Shown: positions 25,234-35,377, counted from the first letter of the stretch. The stretch is 64,000 nt of DNA from Hyphomicrobiaceae bacterium (GCA_041397645.1 JAWKWE010000005.1:186001-250000), one strand, 5' to 3'. Numbers and translations: made by a program. Notes: a model not told the origin generated them from the sequence alone.

Positions 25234-27054
25234 ATGTGTGGGATCGTTGGCATTCTTGGTAAGTCGGCTGTCGCGACCGATCTGGTCGATGCGCTTCGCA
25301 GATTGGAATACCGCGGCTATGACTCCGCCGGGATCGCGACCGTGGAATCCGGCCACCTTGAGCGCCGCCGTGCAGAGGGCAAACTCAAAAATCTAGAAAA
25401 GCGGTTGCTGACGGAGCCGCTCGAAGGCCGCACCGGCATCGGGCATACCCGGTGGGCAACGCATGGGCGCCCGACTGAGCGCAACGCCCATCCCCACATG
25501 ACGCCGCAAGTATCGGTCGTGCATAACGGTATCATCGAGAACTTCCGAGAGCTGCGCGCTGATCTGGAGAAGAAGGGGCACGTCTTCGATACCGACACCG
25601 ATACGGAGGCCGTCGTTCATCTCATCTCCCATTACATGCAAGAGGGCCTAGAGCCGGTCGAGGCCGTGCGGTTTGCCCTCGGCGAGCTTCAGGGCGCCTT
25701 CGCGCTTGGCATCATCTTCGCGGGTTACGATGATCTCATGATTGCGGCCCGCCAGGGTTCTCCCCTCGCCATCGGTCATGGCTCGGGAGAAATGTATTTG
25801 GGCAGCGATGCCATCGCGCTTGCGCCTTTTACCGATGCAATCACCTATCTCGATGAGGGTGACTGGGCCGTGATGCACCGCTCCGGCGTTGAGATATTTG
25901 ACCGCTCCGGCAATCACGTCGAACGTCCGATGGTGAAGTCCGTCGCCAGCTCGCTGCTGGTCGACAAGGGCAACCATCGGCACTTCATGGCGAAGGAAAT
26001 TCACGAGCAGCCCGAAGTCATCTCGCACACGCTCGCCAACTACATCGATATGGCGGCAGGAGAAGTCCGCTTCCCCGATCTTGGAATCGATTTGGCGAAG
26101 ATTTCCCGCGTGACGATCTCTGCTTGCGGCACCGCCTACTACGCGGGGCTGGTTGGCAAGTACTGGATCGAACAACTGGCGCGGGTTCCTGTCGAGATCG
26201 ATATAGCGTCCGAGCTGCGTTATCGCGAAGCGCCGTTGCCCGAGGATGGTCTTGCCGTCTTCGTTTCGCAGTCCGGCGAGACCGCCGATACCCTTGCCAC
26301 GCTGCGCTATTGCAAGGCGGGCGGCCAGCGGATCGCCTCGATCGTCAATGTGCGCACGTCGACGATTGCGCGCGAATCCCACGCGCCGCTTCCCACCTTG
26401 GCTGGTCCTGAAATCGGTGTCGCGTCCACCAAGGCCTTCACCTGCCAGCTTTCAGTCCTTGCCTGCCTGGCCATTGCGCTTGGCCGCGCCCGCGGCTCCA
26501 TCACCAGCGAAAAGGAGCAGGAGATCGTCCAGGCGCTGATGGAAGTTCCGCGCCACATCTCTTCCATCATTCGCAACGAGCAGCAGTTCGTAGAGATCGC
26601 ACAGGAGCTTTCGAAGGCGCGTGACGTGCTCTACCTGGGTCGTGGCACGTCCTACGCCATCGCTCTTGAGGGTGCGCTGAAGCTCAAGGAAATCTCGTAC
26701 ATCCACGCTGAAGGATATGCTGCAGGCGAGCTTAAGCATGGCCCCATAGCGCTCATCGATGAGAATGTTCCCGTCATTGTAGTCGCGCCCGACGATGCGC
26801 TGTTCGAGAAAACGGTTTCGAATATGCAGGAGGTTGCGGCCCGTGGTGGCCGTATTATTCTGATTTCAGACGCGTCAGAGGAAAAGGTTTCCTGTAAATT
26901 GGCCGCGCATATCCAAATGCCTCACGCCGCCAGTTTCACCAGCCCGCTTCTATATGCTGTGCCCACACAGCTGCTTGCGTACCATACGGCCGTGGTTATG
27001 GGCACCGACGTGGATCAGCCGCGGAACCTAGCGAAATCCGTTACAGTGGAATAG
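25234..27054 (+). CDS. glmS: Glutamine-fructose-6-phosphate aminotransferase GlmS
   Basis: This is a 606-residue protein of the family's usual length. The N-terminal Ntn glutaminase starts CGIVGILG after the initiator Met (the catalytic Cys becomes residue 1). Two SIS isomerase domains follow (SACGTAYYAG, then FVSQSGETADT; second domain LGRGTSYAIALEGALKLKE), and the protein ends DQPRNLAKSVTVE. It makes glucosamine-6-phosphate from fructose-6-phosphate and glutamine. The start has AAGGG upstream. I see no glmS ribozyme in the 180-bp leader, as expected outside Firmicutes. Confidence 0.97.
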   Translation: MCGIVGILGKSAVATDLVDALRRLEYRGYDSAGIATVESGHLERRRAEGKLKNLEKRLLTEPLEGRTGIGHTRWATHGRPTERNAHPHMTPQVSVVHNGIIENFRELRADLEKKGHVFDTDTDTEAVVHLISHYMQEGLEPVEAVRFALGELQGAFALGIIFAGYDDLMIAARQGSPLAIGHGSGEMYLGSDAIALAPFTDAITYLDEGDWAVMHRSGVEIFDRSGNHVERPMVKSVASSLLVDKGNHRHFMAKEIHEQPEVISHTLANYIDMAAGEVRFPDLGIDLAKISRVTISACGTAYYAGLVGKYWIEQLARVPVEIDIASELRYREAPLPEDGLAVFVSQSGETADTLATLRYCKAGGQRIASIVNVRTSTIARESHAPLPTLAGPEIGVASTKAFTCQLSVLACLAIALGRARGSITSEKEQEIVQALMEVPRHISSIIRNEQQFVEIAQELSKARDVLYLGRGTSYAIALEGALKLKEISYIHAEGYAAGELKHGPIALIDENVPVIVVAPDDALFEKTVSNMQEVAARGGRIILISDASEEKVSCKLAAHIQMPHAASFTSPLLYAVPTQLLAYHTAVVMGTDVDQPRNLAKSVTVE

Positions 27055-27183
27055 CGGGGAAAAGGCGGATACTCCAAGGCCCTAGATTTGCCTCCTTGAC
27101 GCGCATGTTCTAGTTTCTCCGCAGTAATGCGGGGTAGTTAGGCGTTCAGGAAAACGACGGCTTTCGGGGGAAGGATCCGGTTT

Positions 27184-28440
27184 ATGAGCATTCTGACGCG
27201 AAACGCGCCGGTTGTGACGGTTGCGGCGTTCGCGATGTTGTGCCTGGTTGTGCCAAGTCACGACGCATTCGCTGCTTCCAAGAAGTCGCCTCAGGCCGCC
27301 GATGCCGCGGCTGAGGCTAAGAAATCTTATGAAGGCGGCGTCAAAGCCTACCAGACCGGGCGCTTCCAGAACGCCGTCGATCAACTCAGCTCTGCGTTGC
27401 GCGGCGGTGGCTTGAGCAACGCTCAGATGGCGCGCGGCCTCTACTACCGTGGTCTCTCCTATAAGAGACTCGACAAGCCAGGCTTGGCGATATCGGATCT
27501 CACTAGCGCGCTGTGGCTCAAGAACGGCTTGAGCGACGATGAGCGCAAGATGGCTACCGCCGAGCGCGCCGAAGCCTACAAGTCCGCTGGACTGGGTGAT
27601 GGCAATAGTGGCGCCGAGCACGTTGCTAGATCGGACCCGAAAACCGAAACTCCTGCTCCTGCAGCAGCACCCGTTGCCGCGGCCGCGCCAGCGGCGGCAA
27701 GTGCGCCTGCTGCGGCCTCGACGTCTGCCTCCACCGCCCCGCAGAGTTCCGGTGGCGGCGTACCTCAGCCTTTGTCGATGGGCGCGGAAACGGCCGCAGT
27801 CGCCCCGCCGCCCAACACCCAGCGTCAAGCGTCGCCGCCCGGAGTGGCAGCCTTCGAACAGTCTGCAGTCGGGACCGGGAGCACCTCGACTTCGGCCGGT
27901 GCTGCTGCGAGCTCGACAGGCATCGGCACCTTCTTTTCCAACCTGTTCTCGGGCGGCTCTAGCAGTATGCCGGCCACCCCGGCAGCCGAAGCTTCGGGCG
28001 TGACGACCGCTTCGACGTCTCAGGCCATGCCTCAGTCGTCGAGCTGGGCTAACGGCGCTCCCGTGGCCGCAGGGGCACCTCCGGCTACCCCTAAGGCGAC
28101 CAAGACGGCGGCGGCTGAGCCGGTTCCTGCGCCCGTTCCGGCGGCAGCACCCGCATCGACCAAGAATGCCTCCAAGTCCAAAACATCGAGCGGAAAGTAC
28201 AAGCTCCACATCGCAGCGTTGCGGTCTCGGGCGGCGGCGGAAGCTCTGGCCCAGAAGCTGATGCAGGAGCATGCTAATGACCTCCACGATCGTCAGGCGT
28301 CGGTGGACGAGGCGGTGATCGGCTCGATGGGGACCTTCTATCGCGTGCGGGTCGGTTCATATAAGACTGCCGAAGAGCCGAGAGGGCTTTGCAACACGCT
28401 GCGCAATAGTGGATATGATTGCCTCGTCGTAAGCAACTGA
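27184..28440 (+). CDS. Exported protein with TPR-like N-terminal half and C-terminal SPOR domain
   Basis: This is a 418-residue protein with a signal peptide (~1-30, ending AFAAS). A TPR-like helical segment follows (~40-135; YEGGVKAYQTGRFQNAVDQL, then ARGLYYRGLSYKRL), then a long Ala/Pro/Ser-rich linker (~150-330). The C-terminal SPOR domain (~338-418) begins KYKLHIAALRSRAAAEALAQ and ends RNSGYDCLVVSN. SPOR domains bind denuded peptidoglycan at division sites, so a periplasmic cell-wall role is inferred. The low-complexity linker is coding. It follows glmS and precedes a DUF502 gene by 40 bp, so these may be co-transcribed. Confidence 0.87.
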   Translation: MSILTRNAPVVTVAAFAMLCLVVPSHDAFAASKKSPQAADAAAEAKKSYEGGVKAYQTGRFQNAVDQLSSALRGGGLSNAQMARGLYYRGLSYKRLDKPGLAISDLTSALWLKNGLSDDERKMATAERAEAYKSAGLGDGNSGAEHVARSDPKTETPAPAAAPVAAAAPAAASAPAAASTSASTAPQSSGGGVPQPLSMGAETAAVAPPPNTQRQASPPGVAAFEQSAVGTGSTSTSAGAAASSTGIGTFFSNLFSGGSSSMPATPAAEASGVTTASTSQAMPQSSSWANGAPVAAGAPPATPKATKTAAAEPVPAPVPAAAPASTKNASKSKTSSGKYKLHIAALRSRAAAEALAQKLMQEHANDLHDRQASVDEAVIGSMGTFYRVRVGSYKTAEEPRGLCNTLRNSGYDCLVVSN

Positions 28441-28480
28441 GGCGTACCGCATCAAGCGGTGCGCTCACCGGGACCGGATA

Positions 28481-29311
28481 ATGAGCGCGCAGCCTCCGAA
28501 GTCACCAAAGTCCGCCGAGCGCGACCGGAGCGAGGCTCAGCTGACTGCGGGGCTCAAACGGCTCGCGCGCGACGACAGGTCTTCCGGCTGGCATCTTGGT
28601 GCGCGTCTTCGCAACGCATTTTTGACCGGGTTGCTGATCGTCGGCCCGGTGACGATCACGCTCTACATCATGTGGTGGTTGATCAACCTCGTGGATGCGT
28701 GGATCAAGCCGCTGCTGCCCACGCACTACAACCCGGACACCTACCTGCCGTTTCCGATGCCGGGCATTGGTCTTCTGGTCGCAATTCTTGGCCTGACGAT
28801 CATCGGCGCACTGGCGGCAAATCTGTTAGGGCGCTCGCTGGTCTCTACCGGCGAACTGATGCTGGGCCAGATGCCGATCGTGCGGAATGTCTATTCCGCC
28901 ATCAAGCAGATCTTCGAAAGCGTCATCACCAGTGCCGGACCCAACCAGAGCTTTCAGAAGGTCGGGCTTATTGAGTTTCCGTCCAAGGGCCTTTGGTCGT
29001 TGGTGTTCGTGACCGGCGAGACGACCGGCGAGATCGTCGACGCAAAGCCGGGTGGCGAAGGCGATCTTCTCACAGTCTTCATGCCGACCGGCATTGTGCC
29101 GCCGACCGGGTTTATTTGTTTTGTGCCCCGCCGCGACGTGCTGCTGTTGAGCATGTCCGCTGAGGAAGCAGCCAAGGTGATCCTGTCTGCGGGTATCGTG
29201 ATGCCCGATCCCGCCGCAAAGCTGAAAGACCTTTCAGCCAAGGAAGTTTCGGGCCATCGCGCCGCGCGCATGTTCAATTGGACGGGATCGGAAAAGCCCA
29301 AGAAGGATTGA
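28481..29311 (+). CDS. DUF502 family membrane protein
   Basis: This is a 276-residue protein with two transmembrane helices (~46-70, FLTGLLIVGPVTITLYIMWW; ~92-118, MPGIGLLVAILGLTIIGALA). A conserved cytoplasmic or periplasmic domain follows, containing PIVRNVYSAIKQIFE and FMPTGIVPPTGFICFVPRRD. These match the DUF502 family, found in bacteria and plants, whose biochemical role is not established. Its position after glmS and a SPOR protein suggests an envelope function. Confidence 0.9.
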   Translation: MSAQPPKSPKSAERDRSEAQLTAGLKRLARDDRSSGWHLGARLRNAFLTGLLIVGPVTITLYIMWWLINLVDAWIKPLLPTHYNPDTYLPFPMPGIGLLVAILGLTIIGALAANLLGRSLVSTGELMLGQMPIVRNVYSAIKQIFESVITSAGPNQSFQKVGLIEFPSKGLWSLVFVTGETTGEIVDAKPGGEGDLLTVFMPTGIVPPTGFICFVPRRDVLLLSMSAEEAAKVILSAGIVMPDPAAKLKDLSAKEVSGHRAARMFNWTGSEKPKKD

Positions 29312-29325
29312 GTGCTGAGACGCGC

Positions 29326-30006
29326 TCAAATTGCGTGGCGCGCCTGCAGATTTGCGATTGCGCCCGCGAGTTCGTCATAGTGCGAGATGATGACGTCGGG
29401 CGAGAATCGCTGAACCGGCTCCACGCTGTATCCGAAATCAACGGCAACGACCGGCACGCGCGCCGCCTTTGCGGTCGCGATGTCGGTTTCGCTGTCACCG
29501 ATCATGATGGCGCGGCGGGCATCGCCGTGCGCAAGATCGATGGTGCCGGTGAGATGGCGCGGATCAGGCTTGCATGCTTCCAGAGTATCGCGCCCGGTCA
29601 AGGCAGAGAAATGCCGCGTCATGTCGAGCGCGTCGAGGAGCAGGCGTGAGTGCGATTCAATTTTGTTCGTACATACCGCAAGCCGGGCGCCTTGCGCCGA
29701 GAACGCCTCAAGCGCCGTGATGATGCCGGGATAGGGACGGCTTTTTACGGCGATGTTCGCCGCATAATACTTGAGGAACACCTCGAACAGATCTCGCAGT
29801 TCATCGTCGGGCACGCTGCGCCCGTGAGCGGCGAGTGCACCGCGGATCATGGCGAGCGCGCCATGGCCGACGAAGTAGAGAATTTCCTTTTCATCGACCG
29901 CGGGCAGGTCGAAGCGCTCCAGAATGTGATTGGTGGCCGCCGCAAGGTCTGGCGCGGTGTCAACTAGTGTGCCGTCGAGATCGAATACGAGCGTCCAGCC
30001 TTGCAT
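29326..30006 (-). CDS. gph: Phosphoglycolate phosphatase (HAD superfamily)
   Basis: This is a 226-residue HAD hydrolase. The DxDxT motif is FDLDGTLVDTA near residue 8. Motif II appears around CTNKIES, and the later acidic motif around MIGDSETDIATAKAA. The cap domain inserted after motif I is typical of phosphoglycolate phosphatases, which clear 2-phosphoglycolate from DNA repair or Rubisco side reactions. Other HAD substrates cannot be excluded. AAGGAG lies upstream of the ATG. It is convergent with the DUF502 gene, with a 14-bp gap. Confidence 0.87.
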   Translation of the reverse strand: MQGWTLVFDLDGTLVDTAPDLAAATNHILERFDLPAVDEKEILYFVGHGALAMIRGALAAHGRSVPDDELRDLFEVFLKYYAANIAVKSRPYPGIITALEAFSAQGARLAVCTNKIESHSRLLLDALDMTRHFSALTGRDTLEACKPDPRHLTGTIDLAHGDARRAIMIGDSETDIATAKAARVPVVAVDFGYSVEPVQRFSPDVIISHYDELAGAIANLQARHAI

Positions 30007-30173
30007 CTTAGCGTTAACTCCTTTGCGTGCTGCGACGCCCCTATAGGCTAATGCGGGCCGGCTTTCCAGGGCCTGTCTTGCATGGCACAGGCCGGAGGCT
30101 TAGATGTGTCCCTGCGTGTGCCGATGCACGCGCTTCAAGGATTGCTCAAGCCTCAAGAAAGTTCGTCGCAGGC

Positions 30174-31619
30174 ATGGATAAGAAAGTCATCACGCTGTTG
30201 AAGTCGCAGGCCTACATCGACGGCGCATGGATCGGCGCGCCGGGTTTTGCGGTTGTTGACAAGGCGACGGGCGAGGAGATCGCGCGCGTTCCCGATCTTG
30301 GCGCGGAAGATGCGCGGGTTGCGATCGGCGCAGCGCATCGGGCTTTCATGCCGTGGTCGAAAATGCTCGCCAAGGAGCGCGCCGCGATCCTGCGGCGCTG
30401 GTATGAGCTGATCCTCGACCATGCTGATGAGTTGGCGTTGTTGCTCACCAAGGAGCAAGGCAAGCCGCTCACCGAGGCCAAGGGAGAGGTCGTTTACGGT
30501 GCAGGCTTTGTCGAGTTCAATGCCGAGCAGGCCAAACGCATTTATGGCGAGATGATTCCGACGCATAAGCCGGATGCGCGCGTCATGGTGACGAAGCACC
30601 CAGTGGGCGTGGTCGCGGCCATCACTCCGTGGAATTTTCCTGTCGCCATGATCACCCGGAAAGTGACGCCGGCCCTCGCTGCCGGATGCACAATCGTCGT
30701 GAAGCCTGCGGAAGATACCCCGCTGTGTGCCCTGGCTCTGGCTGCGCTCGCCGAAAAAGCGGGTGTGCCCAAAGGAGTGTTCAATGTTCTGACTTGTAAG
30801 CATCCTCGTGCGGTTGGAGAGGTGCTGAGCACAGATCCGCGCGTTCGCATGATCACGTTCACCGGCTCGACTGAAGTCGGCAAGATCCTCACGGCGCAAG
30901 CTGCGGGCACTGTGAAGAAGGTTGGGTTGGAGTTAGGCGGCAACGCACCGCTCATTGTGTTTGACGATGCTGACATCGCCAAGGCGGTCGCGGGCGCCAT
31001 GGCGTCGAAATTCCGCAATGCTGGTCAGACGTGCGTGTGTGCGAACCGCATCCTGGTGCAGGCGGGCGTGTTCGACACCTTTGTCAACGCCCTAGTTGCC
31101 GAGGTTGGCAAGCTCAAGGTCGGCGTCGGCACAGAGTCGGGCGTCTCTCAGGGCCCGCTCATCAACGCCGACGCGATCGAGAAGGTGGAGGCACATCTTG
31201 CCGATGCCACGTCCAAGGGCGCGAACATTGTCGAAGGCGGCAAGCGCCATATGCTCGGCGGAACCTTCTTCGAGCCGACCGTCGTGACCGGAATTGATCG
31301 TTCCATGCGCATGTGGAACGAAGAAACGTTTGGCCCGGTCGCCGGGATAACGCGCTTTGAGAGCGAGGAGGAGGCCGTCGAGCTTGCTAACTCTACGCCT
31401 TTCGGCTTAGCGGCCTACGTTTTCACGCGCGATCTCGCTCGCACCTTCCACATGAGCGATGCGTTGGACTTCGGTATTGTCGGGATTAACGAAGGTCTGA
31501 CATCGACAGAAGTCGCTCCCTTCGGCGGTGTAAAGGAAAGCGGTCTTGGCCGCGAAGGCTCGCATCACGGCGTGGAAGAATTCGTTGAAATGAAATACAC
31601 CCTCATAGGCGGGCTCTGA
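30174..31619 (+). CDS. gabD: NAD(P)-dependent succinate-semialdehyde dehydrogenase family protein
   Basis: This is a 481-residue aldehyde dehydrogenase. Family motifs seen are ITPWNFPVAMITRKVTPALAAG, FTGSTEVGKIL, LELGGNAPLIVFDDAD (catalytic Glu) and NAGQTCVCANR (catalytic Cys). The C-terminus EVAPFGGVKESGLGREGSHHG suits the succinate/glutarate-semialdehyde dehydrogenase group, and overall similarity to GabD is strong. I placed the start at ATG 30174 (MDKKVITLLKSQ); the longer frame from 30027 adds 49 residues with no family match. No GABA transaminase gene is nearby, so the exact substrate is inferred. Confidence 0.88.
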   Translation: MDKKVITLLKSQAYIDGAWIGAPGFAVVDKATGEEIARVPDLGAEDARVAIGAAHRAFMPWSKMLAKERAAILRRWYELILDHADELALLLTKEQGKPLTEAKGEVVYGAGFVEFNAEQAKRIYGEMIPTHKPDARVMVTKHPVGVVAAITPWNFPVAMITRKVTPALAAGCTIVVKPAEDTPLCALALAALAEKAGVPKGVFNVLTCKHPRAVGEVLSTDPRVRMITFTGSTEVGKILTAQAAGTVKKVGLELGGNAPLIVFDDADIAKAVAGAMASKFRNAGQTCVCANRILVQAGVFDTFVNALVAEVGKLKVGVGTESGVSQGPLINADAIEKVEAHLADATSKGANIVEGGKRHMLGGTFFEPTVVTGIDRSMRMWNEETFGPVAGITRFESEEEAVELANSTPFGLAAYVFTRDLARTFHMSDALDFGIVGINEGLTSTEVAPFGGVKESGLGREGSHHGVEEFVEMKYTLIGGL

Positions 31620-31694
31620 GCGGTTACACGCTGCGGAGCATCATCACACTGCATCGATCCGGCGCATGCGCTGGCCAAGGCTAGGAAGGCTCTC

Positions 31695-32420
31695 GTGAGC
31701 ACGGAAGATCTCAAGCGGCAGGCGGCGGCCCAAGCCCTCGAACTCGTCACATCGGGCATGAAGCTCGGACTTGGCACCGGCTCAACGGCGAAGATCTTCG
31801 TCGATATGCTGGGCGAGAAGGTGAAGGCGGGTGGCTTTGACGTTCTGTGTGTGCCGACGTCGGAGGCAACGCGCCAGCAGGCGGAAGCTCTTGGCATTCC
31901 GCTTTCCACGCTCGACGACACGCCTTACCTCGACATGACAGTCGATGGCGCCGACGAGATGGACGAAGCCTTGCGTCTGATTAAGGGCGGCGGTGGTGCT
32001 TTGTTGCGCGAAAAGATCGTTGCGGCGTCGTCGGCGCGTCTTGTGATCATCGCTGACAACTCCAAGATGGTCGAAACGCTGGGCCGCTTCCCGCTTCCGA
32101 TCGAGGTCGTGCCATTCGGCTTGACGGCGACACGCAACCTCGTGGCAAGTCTCGCTGCGGATGCTGGCTGTTCGGGCAAGATCAACCTGCGGATGACGGC
32201 GCAGGACACGCCTTTCGTCACAGATAACGGTAACTACATTCTGGATTGCTCATTTGGTGAGATCACCGATCCCGAGACGCTGGACGACGCCTTGAAACTC
32301 ATTCCCGGTGTTGTCGAGAGTGGATTGTTTCTCGGCCTTGCCGATCTCGGCATCGTAGGTACTCCGGAAGGCGTCACGGTGATTACGAATGCCGAGTTGG
32401 ACTTCGAAGAGGAGATGTAG
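31695..32420 (+). CDS. rpiA: Ribose-5-phosphate isomerase A
   Basis: This is a 241-residue protein. Family motifs seen are [15 protein letters not shown] near residue 25, DGADEMDE near residue 85 and [15 protein letters not shown] near residue 98. It interconverts ribose-5-phosphate and ribulose-5-phosphate in the pentose phosphate pathway. The start is GTG at 31695 with GGAAGG upstream. It is followed after 2 bp by a DUF2059 gene, so they are probably co-transcribed. Confidence 0.94.
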   Translation: MSTEDLKRQAAAQALELVTSGMKLGLGTGSTAKIFVDMLGEKVKAGGFDVLCVPTSEATRQQAEALGIPLSTLDDTPYLDMTVDGADEMDEALRLIKGGGGALLREKIVAASSARLVIIADNSKMVETLGRFPLPIEVVPFGLTATRNLVASLAADAGCSGKINLRMTAQDTPFVTDNGNYILDCSFGEITDPETLDDALKLIPGVVESGLFLGLADLGIVGTPEGVTVITNAELDFEEEM

Positions 32421-32422
32421 TC

Positions 32423-32938
32423 ATGGCGCTGCATAAATACGCGTTTGGTCTCTTGGCAACGTTGTTCGCCGGCTTTGTACTCGCTGCGAATGGCGCTGTT
32501 TGCGCGCAGGAGCAGCCGGCGGCAGTGGGCAGTGCCGAAATGGCGGAACGCACTGCGGCTGCACGCGATCTCATGGAAGCCATGGGCGTTACCAAACAGC
32601 TCGACGGCATGATTGCAGCCATGAGCCAGGGATTTGCCCAAGGCGCTAAGGCCGATGAGAGCGAGAAGGGCAAAAAAATGTCGGCCGAGTTCGATGCGTT
32701 GATGCAGAAGTTTCTCGGCTACAAAGACGAGATGATGAACGATTTTGCGGTGCTCTACGCTGAGAATTTCACCGCGGCCGAGATGAAGGAAGTTGCGCAG
32801 TTTTATCGCTCGGGCACAGGGGCCAAGTTCGTCGCCGCGATGCCGGGTTTGATGGAGAAGGGCGCAAAGATCGGCATGAAATACAGCCAGCGGCTCCAGC
32901 AGGACGCTGTAGATGCGGCCGCCAAAGCCAAGAAATAG
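32423..32938 (+). CDS. DUF2059 family exported protein
   Basis: This is a 171-residue protein with a signal peptide (~1-29; FGLLATLFAGFVLAANGAVC, then AQEQ). The ~130-residue helical domain contains RDLMEAMGVTKQLDGMIAAM and FTAAEMKEVAQFYRSGTGAKF, the DUF2059 signature. The function is unknown; members are periplasmic. It starts 2 bp after rpiA, with gor following 39 bp later. Confidence 0.86.
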   Translation: MALHKYAFGLLATLFAGFVLAANGAVCAQEQPAAVGSAEMAERTAAARDLMEAMGVTKQLDGMIAAMSQGFAQGAKADESEKGKKMSAEFDALMQKFLGYKDEMMNDFAVLYAENFTAAEMKEVAQFYRSGTGAKFVAAMPGLMEKGAKIGMKYSQRLQQDAVDAAAKAKK

Positions 32939-32977
32939 AGCTGTGCCGATGAGCGGATTGTCGACATTGGAGGGGCG

Positions 32978-34360
32978 ATGAGCCGAAGCTATGACCTGTT
33001 CGTGATCGGTGCAGGCTCCGGCGGGGTCAGGGCCGCACGCATCGCGGCCGGTCATGGTGCGCGGGTCGCCATCGCCGAGGAGGATCGCTTTGGTGGGACG
33101 TGCGTGATCCGCGGATGCGTGCCCAAGAAGCTCCTCGTATATGCCAGCCGGTTTCGCGAAGACTTTGAGGATTCGGCAGGCTTCGGTTGGAACTGCGGGG
33201 AACCTCGGTTCGATTGGGCGCGACTGATTTCGGCCAAGGATCTGGAGATCGGGCGGTTGGAAGGAATTTATCGCGGCGTACTCGATCGTAGCGGCGTCGA
33301 GGTGTTTGCGGAGCGCGCGGTGGTTGCCGGTGCCAACACTGTTCGCCTCGTGCACTCAGGCGAAACGATCATGGCCGGCAAAATTTTGATAGCCACAGGT
33401 GGACGCCCATTCGTGGATCGCAGCCTTAAGGGGGCAGAACACGTCATCACTTCGAACGAAGCGTTCCACCTGGAACAACTACCTGCGAGCGTGATGATTG
33501 CGGGAGGCGGCTACATAGCTGTGGAGTTCGCAAGCATATTTGCCGGACTGGGGTCCAAGGTCACGCTGGTCTACCGCGGCGGAAAAATCTTGCGCGGCTT
33601 CGACGAAGATTTGCGCGATGGTCTGACCGAGATCTTCCACAAGCGCGGCATTGAAATTGTAACGAACGCCACCATCGCCAAAGTCGAGCCTGGTCCCGAT
33701 AACTTGCGACGAGCGACGTTGAGCAATGGAATGCAAATCGAAGTTGCCCAGGTGATGATGGCAACGGGCCGCGCGCCCAACACCGCAGGACTTGGCCTTG
33801 AGGATGTCGGTGTCGTGTTGTCGGCGTCGGGCGCCATCGAGGTCAACGACGAAGCGGCGTCGTCCGTGCCGTCGATCTACGCGGTCGGCGATGTGACTGA
33901 CCGTGTCAATCTCACACCCGTGGCGATCCGCGAAGGACATGCTTTCGCAGACCGCGTGTTTGGTCCGAAGGGCTGGAATGTCCATTACGAGAATATTCCG
34001 ACCGGCGTTTTCACAACGCCGGAAATAGGGACTGTCGGGTTGTCGGAAACCCAGGCTCGGACCAAGCTTAACGCCGTCGATATCTACAAGTCGAGCTTTC
34101 GGCCGATGCGCAACATCTTGGCCGGACGCGATCAGCGAACTCTGATGAAGCTCGTTGTGGATGCCAAGACGCTGGAGGTTGTGGGCCTGCACGTGCTGGG
34201 GCCGGATGCGGCTGAGATCGTGCAGATGGCGGCCATCGCCATGAACATGGGCGCCACCAAAGCCGATTTCGACCGGACCATGGCACTTCATCCAAGCGCC
34301 TCGGAAGAATTGGTTACAATGCGCGACAAATGGGTGCCTGCGAAGTCTGTGGCTGGCTGA
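32978..34360 (+). CDS. gor: Glutathione-disulfide reductase
   Basis: This is a 460-residue flavin disulfide reductase. It has an FAD motif (VIGAGSGGVRAARIA), a redox-active pair in GGTCVIRGCVPKKLLV, an NADP-type second Rossmann motif (IAGGGYIAVEFASIFAGLGS), an FAD-binding motif near SIYAVGDVTDR and a C-terminal dimer-interface His-Pro (ALHPSASEELVTM). The CVIRGCVPKKL form is typical of glutathione reductases. It probably forms a transcript with rpiA and the DUF2059 gene. Confidence 0.93.
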   Translation: MSRSYDLFVIGAGSGGVRAARIAAGHGARVAIAEEDRFGGTCVIRGCVPKKLLVYASRFREDFEDSAGFGWNCGEPRFDWARLISAKDLEIGRLEGIYRGVLDRSGVEVFAERAVVAGANTVRLVHSGETIMAGKILIATGGRPFVDRSLKGAEHVITSNEAFHLEQLPASVMIAGGGYIAVEFASIFAGLGSKVTLVYRGGKILRGFDEDLRDGLTEIFHKRGIEIVTNATIAKVEPGPDNLRRATLSNGMQIEVAQVMMATGRAPNTAGLGLEDVGVVLSASGAIEVNDEAASSVPSIYAVGDVTDRVNLTPVAIREGHAFADRVFGPKGWNVHYENIPTGVFTTPEIGTVGLSETQARTKLNAVDIYKSSFRPMRNILAGRDQRTLMKLVVDAKTLEVVGLHVLGPDAAEIVQMAAIAMNMGATKADFDRTMALHPSASEELVTMRDKWVPAKSVAG

Positions 34361-34443
34361 TCGCCATGGCGGGTTGACTTGTCTGCTTGCGCTGGGGGGC
34401 TCGTCGCCCTAGGACAGCCCACGAGAGATTTCGCAGGAAACGT

Positions 34444-35202
34444 ATGATGAGCAGACTTGCCGGAAAAATTGCAGTTGTAACGGGGGCGGGCATCGGGATA
34501 GGCGCAGCCATCGCCGAACGCTTCGCGCGAGAAGGCGCTTTCGTCTACGTTACCGACATTAATGGTGAAACGGCAGCAGAGACAGTCGCCCGCATCAGAT
34601 CTGCTGGCGGCAAGGCGGAGTCGATGGTCGTTGACGTTTCCAAGGGACAGGACGTCAACGCTCTGGTGCGTCGTATCGATACCGAGCAAGGCCGCGCCGA
34701 CGTGCTCGTCAACAACGCGGGCATTCTGGTGCGTGGCGAGGTGCGCAATCTGACCGACGCGGAATGGACGACATTGCGCGAGGTGAATATCGACGGCGTG
34801 CTGCGGCTGTCGCGCGATGCGCTCGCGGTCCTGCGCAAGTCGCCAGCCGGCTCCATCATCAACATCTCGTCGATTATGGCGAACCGTGGCTTGCGGCCAC
34901 TCGCCGCCTACACGGCAACCAAAGGTGCGGTCACGGCTTTGACGAAAGGGCTCGCGGTAGAGTACGCGCCGTTCAAGGTTCGCGTTAACGCCATTTCGCC
35001 CGGATACATCGAGACCGCCATTACCGACCGCATGTTGCGGCTGCCGCAGGCTCGTAATTTCCTGATCAACAAGACGCCCATGGGAAGGCTCGGTAATCCT
35101 GAGGACTTGACCGGAGCGGCGGTGTTTTTTGCTTCCGATGACAGCCTCTACTGCACCGGTTCGGATCTGCTCGTTGATGGCGGCATGGCGGCCGGACTCT
35201 AA
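34444..35202 (+). CDS. SDR family oxidoreductase
   Basis: This is a 252-residue classical short-chain dehydrogenase/reductase. It has a nucleotide motif (VVTGAGIGIGAAIAE, TGxxxGxG type), NNAG in DVLVNNAGILVRG, and catalytic Ser and Tyr-x3-Lys in ISSIMANRGLRPLAAYTATKGAV. I chose the ATG at 34444 with AGGA six bases upstream. The substrate cannot be told from sequence. Confidence 0.88.
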   Translation: MMSRLAGKIAVVTGAGIGIGAAIAERFAREGAFVYVTDINGETAAETVARIRSAGGKAESMVVDVSKGQDVNALVRRIDTEQGRADVLVNNAGILVRGEVRNLTDAEWTTLREVNIDGVLRLSRDALAVLRKSPAGSIINISSIMANRGLRPLAAYTATKGAVTALTKGLAVEYAPFKVRVNAISPGYIETAITDRMLRLPQARNFLINKTPMGRLGNPEDLTGAAVFFASDDSLYCTGSDLLVDGGMAAGL

Positions 35203-35377
35203 AACTGTGACGAGCCATATGACCGTGGTGCGAGTGGTGGCGGATTTTGCTGTTGCAACTCATATGCATTGCGGTGCTGGCGCCCGCAGGAGTAATCTCT
35301 TATAAGCCCCGCTCAAGATGCAAGATTTGCCCATAGCGGACCCGGGCCGGGGCTGCGTTGATTGGAGTTTGAGAACT

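Noticed and set aside
27640..28190. Apparent low-complexity GC-rich repeat
   Set aside because: It is the Ala/Pro/Ser linker of the SPOR protein and stays in frame throughout.
27082..28287. Long open frame (401 codons) opposite the TPR/SPOR gene
   Set aside because: It is Arg/Gly-rich, mirrors the Ala/Pro/Ser low-complexity linker of the real gene, and has no binding site or family match.
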